A stretch of 35,304 bases of DNA from NCBI GenBank assembly GCA_902559415.1, contig CACEHW010000007.1:1-35304 (forward strand), written 5' to 3'. The notes beneath the pieces were generated by a model. It did no database searches. It saw nothing but the letters and a program-made list of their open reading frames with translations, and was not told where the DNA came from. Each line of letters begins with the position of its first letter. Position 1 is the first letter of the stretch. Positions 1-9,449 of the stretch are shown piece after piece. This DNA comes from an uncultured Fidelibacterota bacterium. GTDB taxonomy: Bacteria; Fidelibacterota; Marinisomatia; Marinisomatales; UBA1611. The position numbers and the translations under genes are program-made.

Positions 1-435
1 TATTCCAATATAGTTCTCATGGGGTACTAGAACTAATAATCTCCCAGGGAGGGCAACTTCGGTAGTTACCCTAGGTCCCTTTCCCGCGAAAGGCTCTTTA
101 ATAACTTGAACAAAGATTTCTTGATTTGTTTGTAGATCAACCTCAATGTTATCTGATTTACCTTTTTTCTTTTTATTCCCATCTTCTTCATCTTCAATGA
201 TGTAGTCAGGGTTCGCTATTTCTGAAAAGGGTAAAAATGCATTTAAATCATACCCAATATCAACAAATGCTGCTTGCATACCTGGTAATACATTTTCTAC
301 TTTTCCTTTGTATATATTGCCAACCATTCGTTGTTTATCTTGACGCTCGATATATACTTCAACGATTTGGCCATCCTCTTGGATCGCTATCCTTGTTTCT
401 CCCATACTTTCATTTATGAAAATTTCTTTTTTCAT
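1..435 (-). CDS. rng: Ribonuclease G/E family protein, N-terminal part (CDS runs off the left edge)
   Basis: Not in the ORF track because it is open at the window edge. Reverse complement from ATG at 435 reads MKKEIFINESMGETRIAIQEDGQIVEVYIERQDKQRMVGNIYKGKVENVLPGMQAAFVDIGYDLNAFLPFSEIANPDYIIEDEEDGNKKKKGKSDN...EIFVQVIKEPFAGKGPRVTTEVALPGRLLVLVPHENYIGI, typical of the RNase G/E N-terminus with S1 domain. Confidence 0.93.
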   Translation of the reverse strand, partial: MKKEIFINESMGETRIAIQEDGQIVEVYIERQDKQRMVGNIYKGKVENVLPGMQAAFVDIGYDLNAFLPFSEIANPDYIIEDEEDGNKKKKGKSDNIEVDLQTNQEIFVQVIKEPFAGKGPRVTTEVALPGRLLVLVPHENYIGI

Positions 436-766
436 TTAAACCACCTGTCTTTAATCCTTAGTAGCAGGAACGAGTATACTTATAGTACAGCATCACCTGA
501 CCAAAAAGGCTATATTTTATTTACTATATTAAGGGAGAGTAGATAGGTAAGAAATTTTGTCCCATTTAATTTTGGGATGATAAAAAAGTTGTCAATATCG
601 TCAGAAAAAAATATGAAATCTATTTTCCTTCTAAACTCCCACTTAGCATGAAAATACGCGAAGTTTGTAGTGCTATTCAAGGTAAATAAAAAAATAATTA
701 TTACACGTATTTAGAATTTATTTTAGGATTAATTTTTAACATTAATTTTTAAACAATATAGAATAT

Positions 767-1459
767 ATGAAGCAAATAATAGCTATCGGAGGTGGTGGTT
801 TCGGTAGAAACCCAAATCAAAGAGTCATTGAGAAATACATTATTGAACAATCAAATATTGAAATGCCAAATGTGCTTTTCATACCTACAGCAAGCGCTGA
901 AGATAAATCTTACATAGTTAATTTTTATTCATGTTTTAATGGATTGAATTGTAATCCAAGTCATTTAAATTTTTTTCAGAGAACACCTCGTATTGATAGC
1001 TTAATTAATAAAGCAGATATAATTTATGTTGGAGGTGGTAATACCAAAAGTATGCTTGCTGTTTGGAGAGAGTGGAAGCTTGATAAATTATTATTAAAAG
1101 CCTATAAAAAAGGTACAGTTCTATCCGGTGTAAGTGCGGGCGCTATTTGTTGGTTTGATACTGGTGTAACAGACTCGTGGGCTAGTAATCTAAATGTTAT
1201 TGATTGCATGGGCTTTTTATCTGGCAGTTGTTGTCCGCATTATGATTCTGAAAAAGATAGAAGGCCTAGCGTTCACAAATTTATTGAGGATAATAAAGTT
1301 CCTTCAGTTTATGCTATTGAAGATGGAGCAGCAATGCATTTCATTGATGATAAGCCCTATAAAAACATTTCTTTTTATAAGGAGTCTAATATTTATTTAG
1401 TTGATAAAAAAGATGGTGAAATAATCGAGCAAGCTCAAAAAATGGTACAAATAAACTAG
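767..1459 (+). CDS. Peptidase S51 (dipeptidase E-like) family protein
   Basis: GGGNTKSMLAVWREW and nucleophile motif GVSAGAICWF typical of S51 peptidases. Confidence 0.85.
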   Translation: MKQIIAIGGGGFGRNPNQRVIEKYIIEQSNIEMPNVLFIPTASAEDKSYIVNFYSCFNGLNCNPSHLNFFQRTPRIDSLINKADIIYVGGGNTKSMLAVWREWKLDKLLLKAYKKGTVLSGVSAGAICWFDTGVTDSWASNLNVIDCMGFLSGSCCPHYDSEKDRRPSVHKFIEDNKVPSVYAIEDGAAMHFIDDKPYKNISFYKESNIYLVDKKDGEIIEQAQKMVQIN

Positions 1460-2254
1460 ATGCTTGAAAGAGAGCTTAATGATGATCTAAATATCGCTCT
1501 AAATGCATCTAAGGGTGCAGGAGATATAATTATGAAATATTATAAGCATGATTATGAAATTAAAGAAAAAGGCTATCATAATCCCGTTACTACAGCGGAT
1601 AATGAAGCAGATGACTTTCTAAAAAAAACTTTACTTGATGCAAGGCCTGATTATGGATGGCTTTCTGAAGAAACAGTGGACTCAAAAGATAGGCTTACTA
1701 AAAAGAAGGTTTGGATTGTTGATCCACTAGATGGTACAAAAGAATTTATTGAAGGTGTGCCACAATTTGTAGTGAGTGTGGGACTGGTTGATAATGGTAT
1801 ACCAGTTGTTGGAATTTTACACAATCCAGCTACAAATGAGACCTTTTATGCTAGCCGCGGTTACGGCTCTTTTTTAAATGAAGAGAGATTTGAAGTCACA
1901 AAAAAAGATAGTATAAGTGAAATGACTATTTTAAATAGTCGCTCTGAGACTCGAAAAGGTTTATGGGAACCTTTTGAAAATAGTTTTAAAAGACTCGAAC
2001 CCATTGGAAGTGTAGCCTACAAAATGGGTTTAACTGCTGTTGGGAAAGCAGATATTTTTGCAACTCTTCGTCCAAAAAATGAGTGGGACGTATGTGCGGG
2101 TGTTTGTTTGATAAGCGAGGCTGGAGGGAAGTCAATAAATCTAAATGGTCAAGAATTGGAGTTCAATAAAGAAAAAACTTTGATTGAACCTGGTATAATT
2201 GCTGGTTATAATTTATCAGTTGATAAAACATATAAAGAATTAAATAAAGAATAA
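1460..2254 (+). CDS. Inositol monophosphatase family / 3'(2'),5'-bisphosphate nucleotidase (CysQ-like)
   Basis: WLSEE and WIVDPLDGTKEFIEGVPQFVVSVGL motifs; C-terminal NEWDVCAGVCLISEAGG. Confidence 0.88.
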   Translation: MLERELNDDLNIALNASKGAGDIIMKYYKHDYEIKEKGYHNPVTTADNEADDFLKKTLLDARPDYGWLSEETVDSKDRLTKKKVWIVDPLDGTKEFIEGVPQFVVSVGLVDNGIPVVGILHNPATNETFYASRGYGSFLNEERFEVTKKDSISEMTILNSRSETRKGLWEPFENSFKRLEPIGSVAYKMGLTAVGKADIFATLRPKNEWDVCAGVCLISEAGGKSINLNGQELEFNKEKTLIEPGIIAGYNLSVDKTYKELNKE

Positions 2255-2272
2255 TTTACGATTGGAAATAAA

Positions 2273-2980
2273 ATGAGTAACATTGAAAAAGTATTAGACA
2301 AAGGCTATATCGAAGTAGTCGATGTTTTAGGTGATGATCTAACTCCTGTGAATGCTGCGAGAGTTTCTTTTGGTGGTCGGTCTAAAGAGTTCACTAGTAA
2401 AGATAGAAGATTATCTAAATTTCTTATCAAGCATAAGCATTTTTCACCATTTAGGCATCAACATGTGATGATGATAATCAAAGCCCCTGAGTTTGTGATG
2501 AGGCAATGGTATAAGCATGTTGTTGGTATAGAAACAACATCTGATCATCCTACAAAAGACCATGCATGGAATGAGATCAGTGGTAGGTATGTTGAGTACT
2601 CAGATTTTTACATGCCAGAAAACTTCCGCGCACAATCGGAAGATAATAAACAAGCTAGTGATGGATTAGTAGATAACCAAGAAGGTGCTGAAGACCTCTG
2701 GAATAATGCGCAACGTAATTCAATTGAAGCTTATGAGAAAATGATAGAGATGGGCATGGCTAAAGAGCAAGCTAGGAGTATCCTTCCTCTAACTGTCTAT
2801 ACTCAAGTTTGGTGGACCGCATCTTTTCAATCGATAATGAATTTTATTGAGCTTAGAGATGAACCAACCTCTCAGGTTGAGATACAAGAATATGCAAGAG
2901 TGTTAAAAAAGATTATGTTAAATGTTTTTCCTGAGACAACAAAGCTATGGCAGGAAATTTATTGGGACGAGCAAGAATAA
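2273..2980 (+). CDS. thyX: FAD-dependent thymidylate synthase (ThyX), variant signature
   Basis: LDKGYIEVVDVLGDDLTPVNAARVSF, SPFRHQHVMMIIKAPEFVMRQW, NEISGRY and SILPLTVYTQVWWTASFQSIMNFIELR match the ThyX fold; the RHRx7S region is altered. Confidence 0.9.
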   Translation: MSNIEKVLDKGYIEVVDVLGDDLTPVNAARVSFGGRSKEFTSKDRRLSKFLIKHKHFSPFRHQHVMMIIKAPEFVMRQWYKHVVGIETTSDHPTKDHAWNEISGRYVEYSDFYMPENFRAQSEDNKQASDGLVDNQEGAEDLWNNAQRNSIEAYEKMIEMGMAKEQARSILPLTVYTQVWWTASFQSIMNFIELRDEPTSQVEIQEYARVLKKIMLNVFPETTKLWQEIYWDEQE

Positions 2981-2996
2981 TTAAATATTCTATTCT

Positions 2997-3695
2997 ATGT
3001 TGTGGAAAATAACACAAAATCTTTTGACTACAGTCGTAGTATTCTACACAGGTATACATTGGGGCTTAGCATCAATTCCAGGCATCTATTTAGTTTTAAC
3101 TACAATTGAAAAAACATTTGATAGTTCAAACTTTGAGCGCGCGTTATACATAGGCATAAGCGTCGGACTAGCTTATGTGCTTTGGATGCTTTCTACTATT
3201 ATACTTACGTCTTTTTTAAGTTTTATTTTTAAACCTTCAATAGGAGCTACAAGAGTTCCTTTTTTATCAGCCACATCAATTCGTTGGGGTTTTTTGAATG
3301 TCCTAGATCGTTTGGCAAAACCTTGTATCCACCACATGGTACCATCGTGGATTACAGATTTTTATTATAGAGCATTAGGTTGTAAGATAGGCAGAGGTTC
3401 ATTTGTAAGCAGTGATCGTATCAATGATCCATATCTTGTATCAATTGGAGATAATACAATCATTGGTTCAAAGGTTATCATTACACCTCATTTAGCAGAG
3501 AAAAACGAATTAGTTTTTTCTCCTATTGTAATTGGTAATAATTGTCTTATTGGTTTAGGCTCTCAAATTAATCCTGGTTGTGTAATCGGCGATGGAGCAG
3601 TAATTGCCTCAAGAGCCATAGTACCAAAATATACAAATGTCCCGGCTGGCGAAGTTTGGGGAGGTATTCCAGCCAAACTTATAAAAAAGAAATAG
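2997..3695 (+). CDS. Membrane-anchored left-handed beta-helix (hexapeptide) acyltransferase
   Basis: N-terminal TM segments, then hexapeptide-type repeats (IGDNTIIGSKVIITP, VIGNNCLIGLGSQINPGCVIGDGAVIASRAIVPK) and GIPAKLIKKK. Confidence 0.8.
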   Translation: MLWKITQNLLTTVVVFYTGIHWGLASIPGIYLVLTTIEKTFDSSNFERALYIGISVGLAYVLWMLSTIILTSFLSFIFKPSIGATRVPFLSATSIRWGFLNVLDRLAKPCIHHMVPSWITDFYYRALGCKIGRGSFVSSDRINDPYLVSIGDNTIIGSKVIITPHLAEKNELVFSPIVIGNNCLIGLGSQINPGCVIGDGAVIASRAIVPKYTNVPAGEVWGGIPAKLIKKK

Positions 3696-3737
3696 ATAAC
3701 TATAGATTATTAGGTTTGAATCCTTAACACCTTTGAT

Positions 3738-5954
3738 ATGAATCCATATAATAGAGCTGAAATTATTGATCATAATTTTTTACAATTTCTAAAAAATAAC
3801 CATCAACCCAAAAGCATAGAAAAAATATCATTATCAGACTTGGGGCTGAGTAAAAGTAATGTAATATCCATCTTTGAGAGCCAAGTTTTTAGTAGGCACA
3901 TGGATATAAAGGCAAGAGAGTTAAAAGAAAAAGGCGAGTGTTTTTATACCATAGGCAGCTCTGGGCATGAATCAAATGCTGTATTTGGGAATATTTTCCC
4001 GTTTACAGATATAGCTTTTTTACATTACCGAAGTGGACCATTCTTTATTGAAAGATCTAAGCAACTTGCCGGGAGTACACCACTCTTTGATATGGCATTA
4101 TCATTTATGGCTTCCTCTGATGATCCTATAAGTGGTGGGAGGCATAAGGTAATTGGAAGTAAATCATTAAATATCCCCCCCCAGACCAGTACTATTGCGA
4201 GCCACATACCCAAAGCAGTCGGTACTGCGTTTGGGATTGATAGGGCTAAAGATTTAAAAATCAAAGAAAGAGAATTAAAATCAAATAGTATTGTCCTTTG
4301 TAGTTTTGGAGATGCTAGTGCAAATCATGCTAGTGCATTAACAGGAATTAATACATCAAGGTGGATAAAAAGTATAGGTGGGAATGTTCCCATTATTTTT
4401 ATTTGCGAGGATAATGGCTTAGGAATTTCAGTGCCAACGCCAAAAGGATGGATTGAAAGCACTTTTTCAAATCAAGACCACTTAAAGTATCTGCGCTGTG
4501 ATGGGTTAAATATCTTTGATACTATTAGGGTTTCAAGGGAAGCTGACTCCTACTGTCGTTCTAATCGTGCGCCCGTATTCTTGCACATGAAGACAGTCAG
4601 ACTTATGGGTCATGCTGGTTCAGATATTGAATTAAGTTATCTTGATGAGAGCCAAATTGAAAGTGTAGAAAAAAAAGATCCCTTATTGCTTTCTGCATTA
4701 TCATTAATTGATAATAGGTTATTATCTACTGATGAAGTTGTAAACTTATATGAACATGCTAGAAAAAGAATAAATTTTATTTTTGATCAAGCAACAACAA
4801 AGCCAAGGCTTTCGAAGGCATCTGATGTAATGTCTAATATTATTCCAAAAAAGATCAGGAAAAATCATCCGCAATCCCATGCAGAGAAAGATAGAGAAGA
4901 ACTCTTTGGTAGGGAATATAAGAGGTTAAGCAGGCCTATGCATATGGCCAAATTAATTAATTATGCCTTATTAGATATTATGTTGCAGTATGATAATGCT
5001 TTAATATTCGGAGAGGATGTAGCAAAAAAAGGTGGGGTATACCATATAACAGCTGACCTTTATGATAAATTCTCAATAAGAAGAGTTTTTAATAGTCCAT
5101 TAGATGAAACATCCATAATTGGTTTTGCCTCTGGTCTCGCACATAATGGTTTTTTACCTATTCCAGAAATTCAGTTTCTTGCCTATTTTCATAATGCTGA
5201 AGATCAATTAAGAGGTGAAGCGGCTACATTATCTTTTTTTAGTCAAAACCAATATACAAATCCAATGGTAATTCGTATCGCAGGTTTAGCTTATCAGAAA
5301 GGATTTGGTGGGCATTTTCATAACGATAATTCACTATCAATATTTAGAGACATCCCTGGCATTATTGTTGCCTGTCCCTCAAACGGTGCTGATGCTGTAA
5401 AGATGTTAAGAACCGCTATGAAACATGCCTATAAAAACGGGAGAATAGTGGTGTTTATTGAGCCTATAGCTTTGTATATGGTAAAAGATCTTTATGAGCC
5501 AAAAGATAATAAATGGTGCTTTAAGTATCCAGATATCGAGGAGGAGCATAAAATTGGGCAATATGTGATCTATGGTGAGGGAAACGCATTGACGATAATT
5601 AGTTATGGGAATGGTCTTTATCTATCATTAAAAGCCAAACCAGAAATAGAAAAACAATTAAAAAAGAAAATAAAAATCATCGATTTATGTTGGTTATCTG
5701 ATATTAATATTGATCAATTATTAATTGATATAGAACCATCAAAAAAAGTATTAATTGTTGAAGAATGTAGACGATCTGGTTCTTATGGAGAGGGGCTAAT
5801 GTCATCATTATATTCGAAATCAAAAAATAATATGTCAATAAAACTTCATGCAGCAGAAGACAGCTTTATTCCTTTAGGAGATGCGGCTACATCTACATTA
5901 CCTAGTCATGAATCAATAATTAGTCATGCACTTAGTACATACAAAAATGAATAA
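3738..5954 (+). CDS. Fused alpha/beta 2-oxoacid dehydrogenase E1 component (TPP-dependent)
   Basis: TPP-binding-like GDASANHASALTGINTSRW...CEDNGLGIS; GHAGSD; beta half FGEDVAKKGGVYHITADLYDKF...PLDETSIIGFASGLAHNGFLPIPEIQFLAYFHNAEDQLRGEAA. Confidence 0.85.
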   Translation: MNPYNRAEIIDHNFLQFLKNNHQPKSIEKISLSDLGLSKSNVISIFESQVFSRHMDIKARELKEKGECFYTIGSSGHESNAVFGNIFPFTDIAFLHYRSGPFFIERSKQLAGSTPLFDMALSFMASSDDPISGGRHKVIGSKSLNIPPQTSTIASHIPKAVGTAFGIDRAKDLKIKERELKSNSIVLCSFGDASANHASALTGINTSRWIKSIGGNVPIIFICEDNGLGISVPTPKGWIESTFSNQDHLKYLRCDGLNIFDTIRVSREADSYCRSNRAPVFLHMKTVRLMGHAGSDIELSYLDESQIESVEKKDPLLLSALSLIDNRLLSTDEVVNLYEHARKRINFIFDQATTKPRLSKASDVMSNIIPKKIRKNHPQSHAEKDREELFGREYKRLSRPMHMAKLINYALLDIMLQYDNALIFGEDVAKKGGVYHITADLYDKFSIRRVFNSPLDETSIIGFASGLAHNGFLPIPEIQFLAYFHNAEDQLRGEAATLSFFSQNQYTNPMVIRIAGLAYQKGFGGHFHNDNSLSIFRDIPGIIVACPSNGADAVKMLRTAMKHAYKNGRIVVFIEPIALYMVKDLYEPKDNKWCFKYPDIEEEHKIGQYVIYGEGNALTIISYGNGLYLSLKAKPEIEKQLKKKIKIIDLCWLSDINIDQLLIDIEPSKKVLIVEECRRSGSYGEGLMSSLYSKSKNNMSIKLHAAEDSFIPLGDAATSTLPSHESIISHALSTYKNE

Positions 5955-6960
5955 AAAAAGAATTGTTGTTGTTTGTCCTGGTAGAGGATCTTATTCAAGA
6001 GATACATCTAATTATTTAAAAGATATAGACTCTAGTTTAGTTTCAATGATTGAGGATCAAGATCAATTGAGAGTATCAAAGAAACTCAAAGGAATCTTAG
6101 AATTAGATAAATCTTCTTTTAGATCAAAAGTCCATATGACTGGAGAAAATGCCTCGCCGTTAATTTATTCTTGCAGTTTAAAAGATTATGATGCAATCAA
6201 TAAGGATAAATATGATATAGTTGCTATTTGTGGAAATTCAATGGGTTGGTATATCACTTTAGCTCTTGGAGGTGCAATTTCTTATAAGGATGGTTTTGAG
6301 CTTATTCAAACAATGGGAGGAATTACACAACATCATGGTAAAGGTGGCCAAATCATATACCCTATCGTTGATGAGCAATGGCGTATTGATAATGATCGTA
6401 AAGAAATGGTATTGCAAGAAATTTCAAAAGTAGGTGCAAAGATTTCTATCCACTTAGGTGGATATATTGTAATTGCTGGTGAACAAGATCAATTAGATCA
6501 TCTTTTAAATACATTACCAGCTTTAGATAAATATCCTTTCCAGATACCATTTCATTCTGGGTTTCATACTGATTTGTTATCAGTAGTCCCTTCTTTAGCT
6601 CATTCTTCATTAGATGATAAAATATTTAATAGGCCTAATATTCCAATTGTAGATGGAAGAGGGAATATCTGGTCGCCCTGGTCAACAGATGAAAAAGAAT
6701 TATATAATTACACTTTGAACGATCAGATAACAAGCACATATGATTTTTCTAAATCTATATCTGTTTCTTTGAAAGAGTTTTGTCCCGATCATATTATCCT
6801 TCTTGGACCTGGAAATTCATTAGGTGCTCCCGTTGCACAAATATTAATAAATCATCATTGGAATAAATTAAAAACAAAAACTGATTTTTTAAATTCTCAG
6901 GACAGTGATCCTTATATAATTTCTATGGGATTAGAGGAGCAAAAAAAATTAGTTTTATAA
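5947..6960 (+). CDS. FabD-like acyltransferase (ACP S-malonyltransferase family)
   Basis: VVCPGRGSYSRD N-terminus and GxSxG-type nucleophile elbow CGNSMGWYITLALGG. The track starts at 5926; ATG 5947 (MNKKRIVVVCPGRGSY) is the more natural start and overlaps the upstream gene by 8 nt. Confidence 0.75.
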   Translation: MNKKRIVVVCPGRGSYSRDTSNYLKDIDSSLVSMIEDQDQLRVSKKLKGILELDKSSFRSKVHMTGENASPLIYSCSLKDYDAINKDKYDIVAICGNSMGWYITLALGGAISYKDGFELIQTMGGITQHHGKGGQIIYPIVDEQWRIDNDRKEMVLQEISKVGAKISIHLGGYIVIAGEQDQLDHLLNTLPALDKYPFQIPFHSGFHTDLLSVVPSLAHSSLDDKIFNRPNIPIVDGRGNIWSPWSTDEKELYNYTLNDQITSTYDFSKSISVSLKEFCPDHIILLGPGNSLGAPVAQILINHHWNKLKTKTDFLNSQDSDPYIISMGLEEQKKLVL

Positions 6961-7032
6961 TTTATTTACCATCAAAGTTTACTTTTTTTACTTTATTAAA
7001 CTAATTTTCATAAACACAACAAGGATAATGTA

Positions 7033-8205
7033 ATGAAACTTATAGGTCCAGATTTTTATAATATTTCAGATTTATTAACTGAAGAAGAACTATTTATTCA
7101 AAAAACAGCACATGAATTCGTTTCAAATGAATTCAAACCAGTTATAAATGAACATTTTGAAAAAGGTACTTTCCCTTTAGAAATTGCGACAAAACTTGGT
7201 GAATTAGGTTTTATGGGATCAGCTTTACCTGAAGAAAGCGGAGGGGCAGGAGTTAGTAATGTTGCCTATGGTTTAATTTTACATGAACTTGAAAGAGGTG
7301 ACTCAGGATTACGTTCTTTCGCTAGCGTTCAAGGATCATTAGTTATGTATCCTATTCATGCATACGGATCGAAAGAACAAAAAGAAAAGTGGCTACCAGG
7401 GCTTGGAGCGGGTAGCCTAATTGGATGTTTTGGATTAACTGAATCAAATTTTGGCTCCAACCCTGGTGGTATGGTAACTACTGCAAAAAAAGATGGCGAT
7501 GACTGGATTATTAATGGATCAAAAATGTGGATCACTAATGGAAGTTTAGCGGATGTTGCACTTGTTTGGGCAAAAGATGAATCAGGAGTTATTAGAGGGT
7601 TTTTACTTGAAAAGGGAATGGATGGTTTTACATCAAATGATATTCATGGGAAATTGAGTTTGAGGGCCTCTGTAACATCAGAACTCTCAATGGTAAATGT
7701 AAGAGTACCAGATAGTTCAAGACTACCAAATATTGAAGGTCTCAAAGGACCTCTTTCATGTTTAACACAGGCTAGATATGGTATAGCTTGGGGTATGGTT
7801 GGTGCAGCGGTTGATTGTTATCAGACCGCCTTAGATTATTCATTAGAAAGAAAGCAATTCAGTAAGCCAATTGCTGGGTATCAATTAACGCAAGCTAAAT
7901 TTGCCGAAATGATCACTCAAATTACTATGGCTCAGTTAACTGTTTATCAATTAGGTAGATTAAAAGATGATAATAAAATGAGATTTGATCAAGTTTCTTT
8001 AGCAAAAAGGAATCACTGTAAGATGGCTAGGGATGTTGCTCGAACTTGTCGTGAAATATTAGGTGGTAATGGAATCATGGAGGATTATTCTCCAATGAGG
8101 CATATGACTAATATTGAGACAGTATTTACTTATGAAGGCACCCATGAAATGCATTCATTAATCTTAGGTCAATCAGTTACGGGTATAGCGGCTTATGATT
8201 CTTAA
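7033..8205 (+). CDS. Acyl-CoA dehydrogenase, glutaryl-CoA dehydrogenase-like
   Basis: FGLTESNFGSNPGGM, WIINGSKMWITNG, RKQFSKPIAGYQLTQAKFAEM, REILGGNGI, YEGTHEMHSLILGQ; AAGGA-like RBS upstream. Confidence 0.92.
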   Translation: MKLIGPDFYNISDLLTEEELFIQKTAHEFVSNEFKPVINEHFEKGTFPLEIATKLGELGFMGSALPEESGGAGVSNVAYGLILHELERGDSGLRSFASVQGSLVMYPIHAYGSKEQKEKWLPGLGAGSLIGCFGLTESNFGSNPGGMVTTAKKDGDDWIINGSKMWITNGSLADVALVWAKDESGVIRGFLLEKGMDGFTSNDIHGKLSLRASVTSELSMVNVRVPDSSRLPNIEGLKGPLSCLTQARYGIAWGMVGAAVDCYQTALDYSLERKQFSKPIAGYQLTQAKFAEMITQITMAQLTVYQLGRLKDDNKMRFDQVSLAKRNHCKMARDVARTCREILGGNGIMEDYSPMRHMTNIETVFTYEGTHEMHSLILGQSVTGIAAYDS

Positions 8206-8240
8206 GAGATAATTTAAAAATTATCTCTTAGCATTTTTTT
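8203..8240 (+). terminator. Perfect inverted repeat plus T run between convergent genes; intrinsic terminator
   Basis: TAAGAGATAATTT (8203-8215) pairs perfectly with AAATTATCTCTTA (8218-8230), then GCATTTTTTT (T run 8234-8240). The stop codons of both convergent genes (8205 and 8214) lie inside the palindrome. Confidence 0.75.
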
Positions 8241-8639
8241 GAGTTCTGCTTCATGCATCTCTTCTGTGGCAATCATTGTTCTCGCGTATTCTTCAAGCAT
8301 AATAGATTTTCCATCTATATTTTCTAGAAGATTATAGTATGCTTTAATAGCAGATCTTTCATGTTCCAAGCATTCGTTTAAGATGTCTTCTGTAGAATGT
8401 TTATGCGTCTCTAACAGCTCTCCAATTTTGAGTGTAGGATGCTCTCCTAAGCTTGTAATATGTTCACCTACCATCTCTGCATGCATTAAAGATTCTTTTG
8501 CTTGCTCTCTTAGCCAGTCAACAACACTTAATCGATAAGGGCCTTGAACCATAAAGGCATAATGGGTATATCTAACGACTCCAGCTAATTCAAGTTCTAG
8601 AATGTCGTTTAAGCAGTTTAATATTTTTTCTTTATTCAT
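8214..8639 (-). CDS. Ferritin-like / bacterioferritin-like diiron protein
   Basis: Four-helix pattern with ELAGVVRYTHYAF, ESLMHAEMVGEH, EHERSAIKAYY, ATEEMHEAELKK. Confidence 0.78.
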   Translation of the reverse strand: MNKEKILNCLNDILELELAGVVRYTHYAFMVQGPYRLSVVDWLREQAKESLMHAEMVGEHITSLGEHPTLKIGELLETHKHSTEDILNECLEHERSAIKAYYNLLENIDGKSIMLEEYARTMIATEEMHEAELKKMLRDNF

Positions 8640-8679
8640 AATAAAATTTAGCGCTATTTAAGTAGAAATTATTAAATAT

Positions 8680-9447
8680 CTAAATTAGATGTATAGAGCT
8701 ATAAGTTTGTATTTTTTCATCAATTTCAATTTTCGCATATCCCTCCTTATTAAGTCCAATGAAAACACCTTCATTAGTTTTTTCTTTTTCATGAAATGAA
8801 ATATTTTGATTCATATGCATACAAAGATTTTGCCATTCATCTATTATCATTTTTGAATTTTCAGAGATGTTATTTAATAGCCTCTCAAAGTAGTTAACAA
8901 ATTCAGCAACAATTAGTTCTCTTTGATGGGCATGATTTGTTATGCTGGACATTGTTGAAATATAATTATGTATATTGTGAGGGTGTTCTTCAATAGTCTC
9001 ATTTACATTAATCCCAATACCAATTACAATTTTATCAATTTCTTTATTTTTTATTTTGCTCTCGCAAAGGATCCCACCTATTTTTTTATTAGAGTAATAA
9101 ATATCATTAGGCCATTTTAGTGCACTCTCAACACCTCGTTTTTTCAAAGACTCGGCAACTGAAATCCCGGCAGCAAGAGAGAAGAAACCTGAGAAAGATT
9201 GGGGGTATTTTTTATCAAGTATTAATGTAAAAGCAAGACCTTTACCTGCAACCATAGACCAATTGTTGTTTTGCCTTCCTTTGCCTTTTATTTGATTTTC
9301 AGTTATAATAATAGAACCATGTTGATTGCCTTCATCAATAAGTTCCCATGCTTCTTCATTTGTAGAATCAAGCCGATTATAATACTCAACGTTCTTACCT
9401 AATTCTTTAGTACGTAGATTTGTTTGGATTAATTGAGTAAATATCAT
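8680..9447 (-). CDS. birA: Biotin--[acetyl-CoA-carboxylase] ligase (no HTH domain)
   Basis: RLDSTNEEAWEL, GKGRQNNNWSMVAGKGLAFTLIL, LKWPNDIYYSNKKIGGILCE, VIGIGINVNE. Confidence 0.93.
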   Translation of the reverse strand: MIFTQLIQTNLRTKELGKNVEYYNRLDSTNEEAWELIDEGNQHGSIIITENQIKGKGRQNNNWSMVAGKGLAFTLILDKKYPQSFSGFFSLAAGISVAESLKKRGVESALKWPNDIYYSNKKIGGILCESKIKNKEIDKIVIGIGINVNETIEEHPHNIHNYISTMSSITNHAHQRELIVAEFVNYFERLLNNISENSKMIIDEWQNLCMHMNQNISFHEKEKTNEGVFIGLNKEGYAKIEIDEKIQTYSSIHLI

Positions 9448-9449
9448 AA

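Noticed and set aside
237-546. Two short + strand ORFs at the left edge (60 and 71 aa)
   Set aside because: They overlap the antisense of the clear RNase G coding sequence and its leader and show no protein-like motifs.
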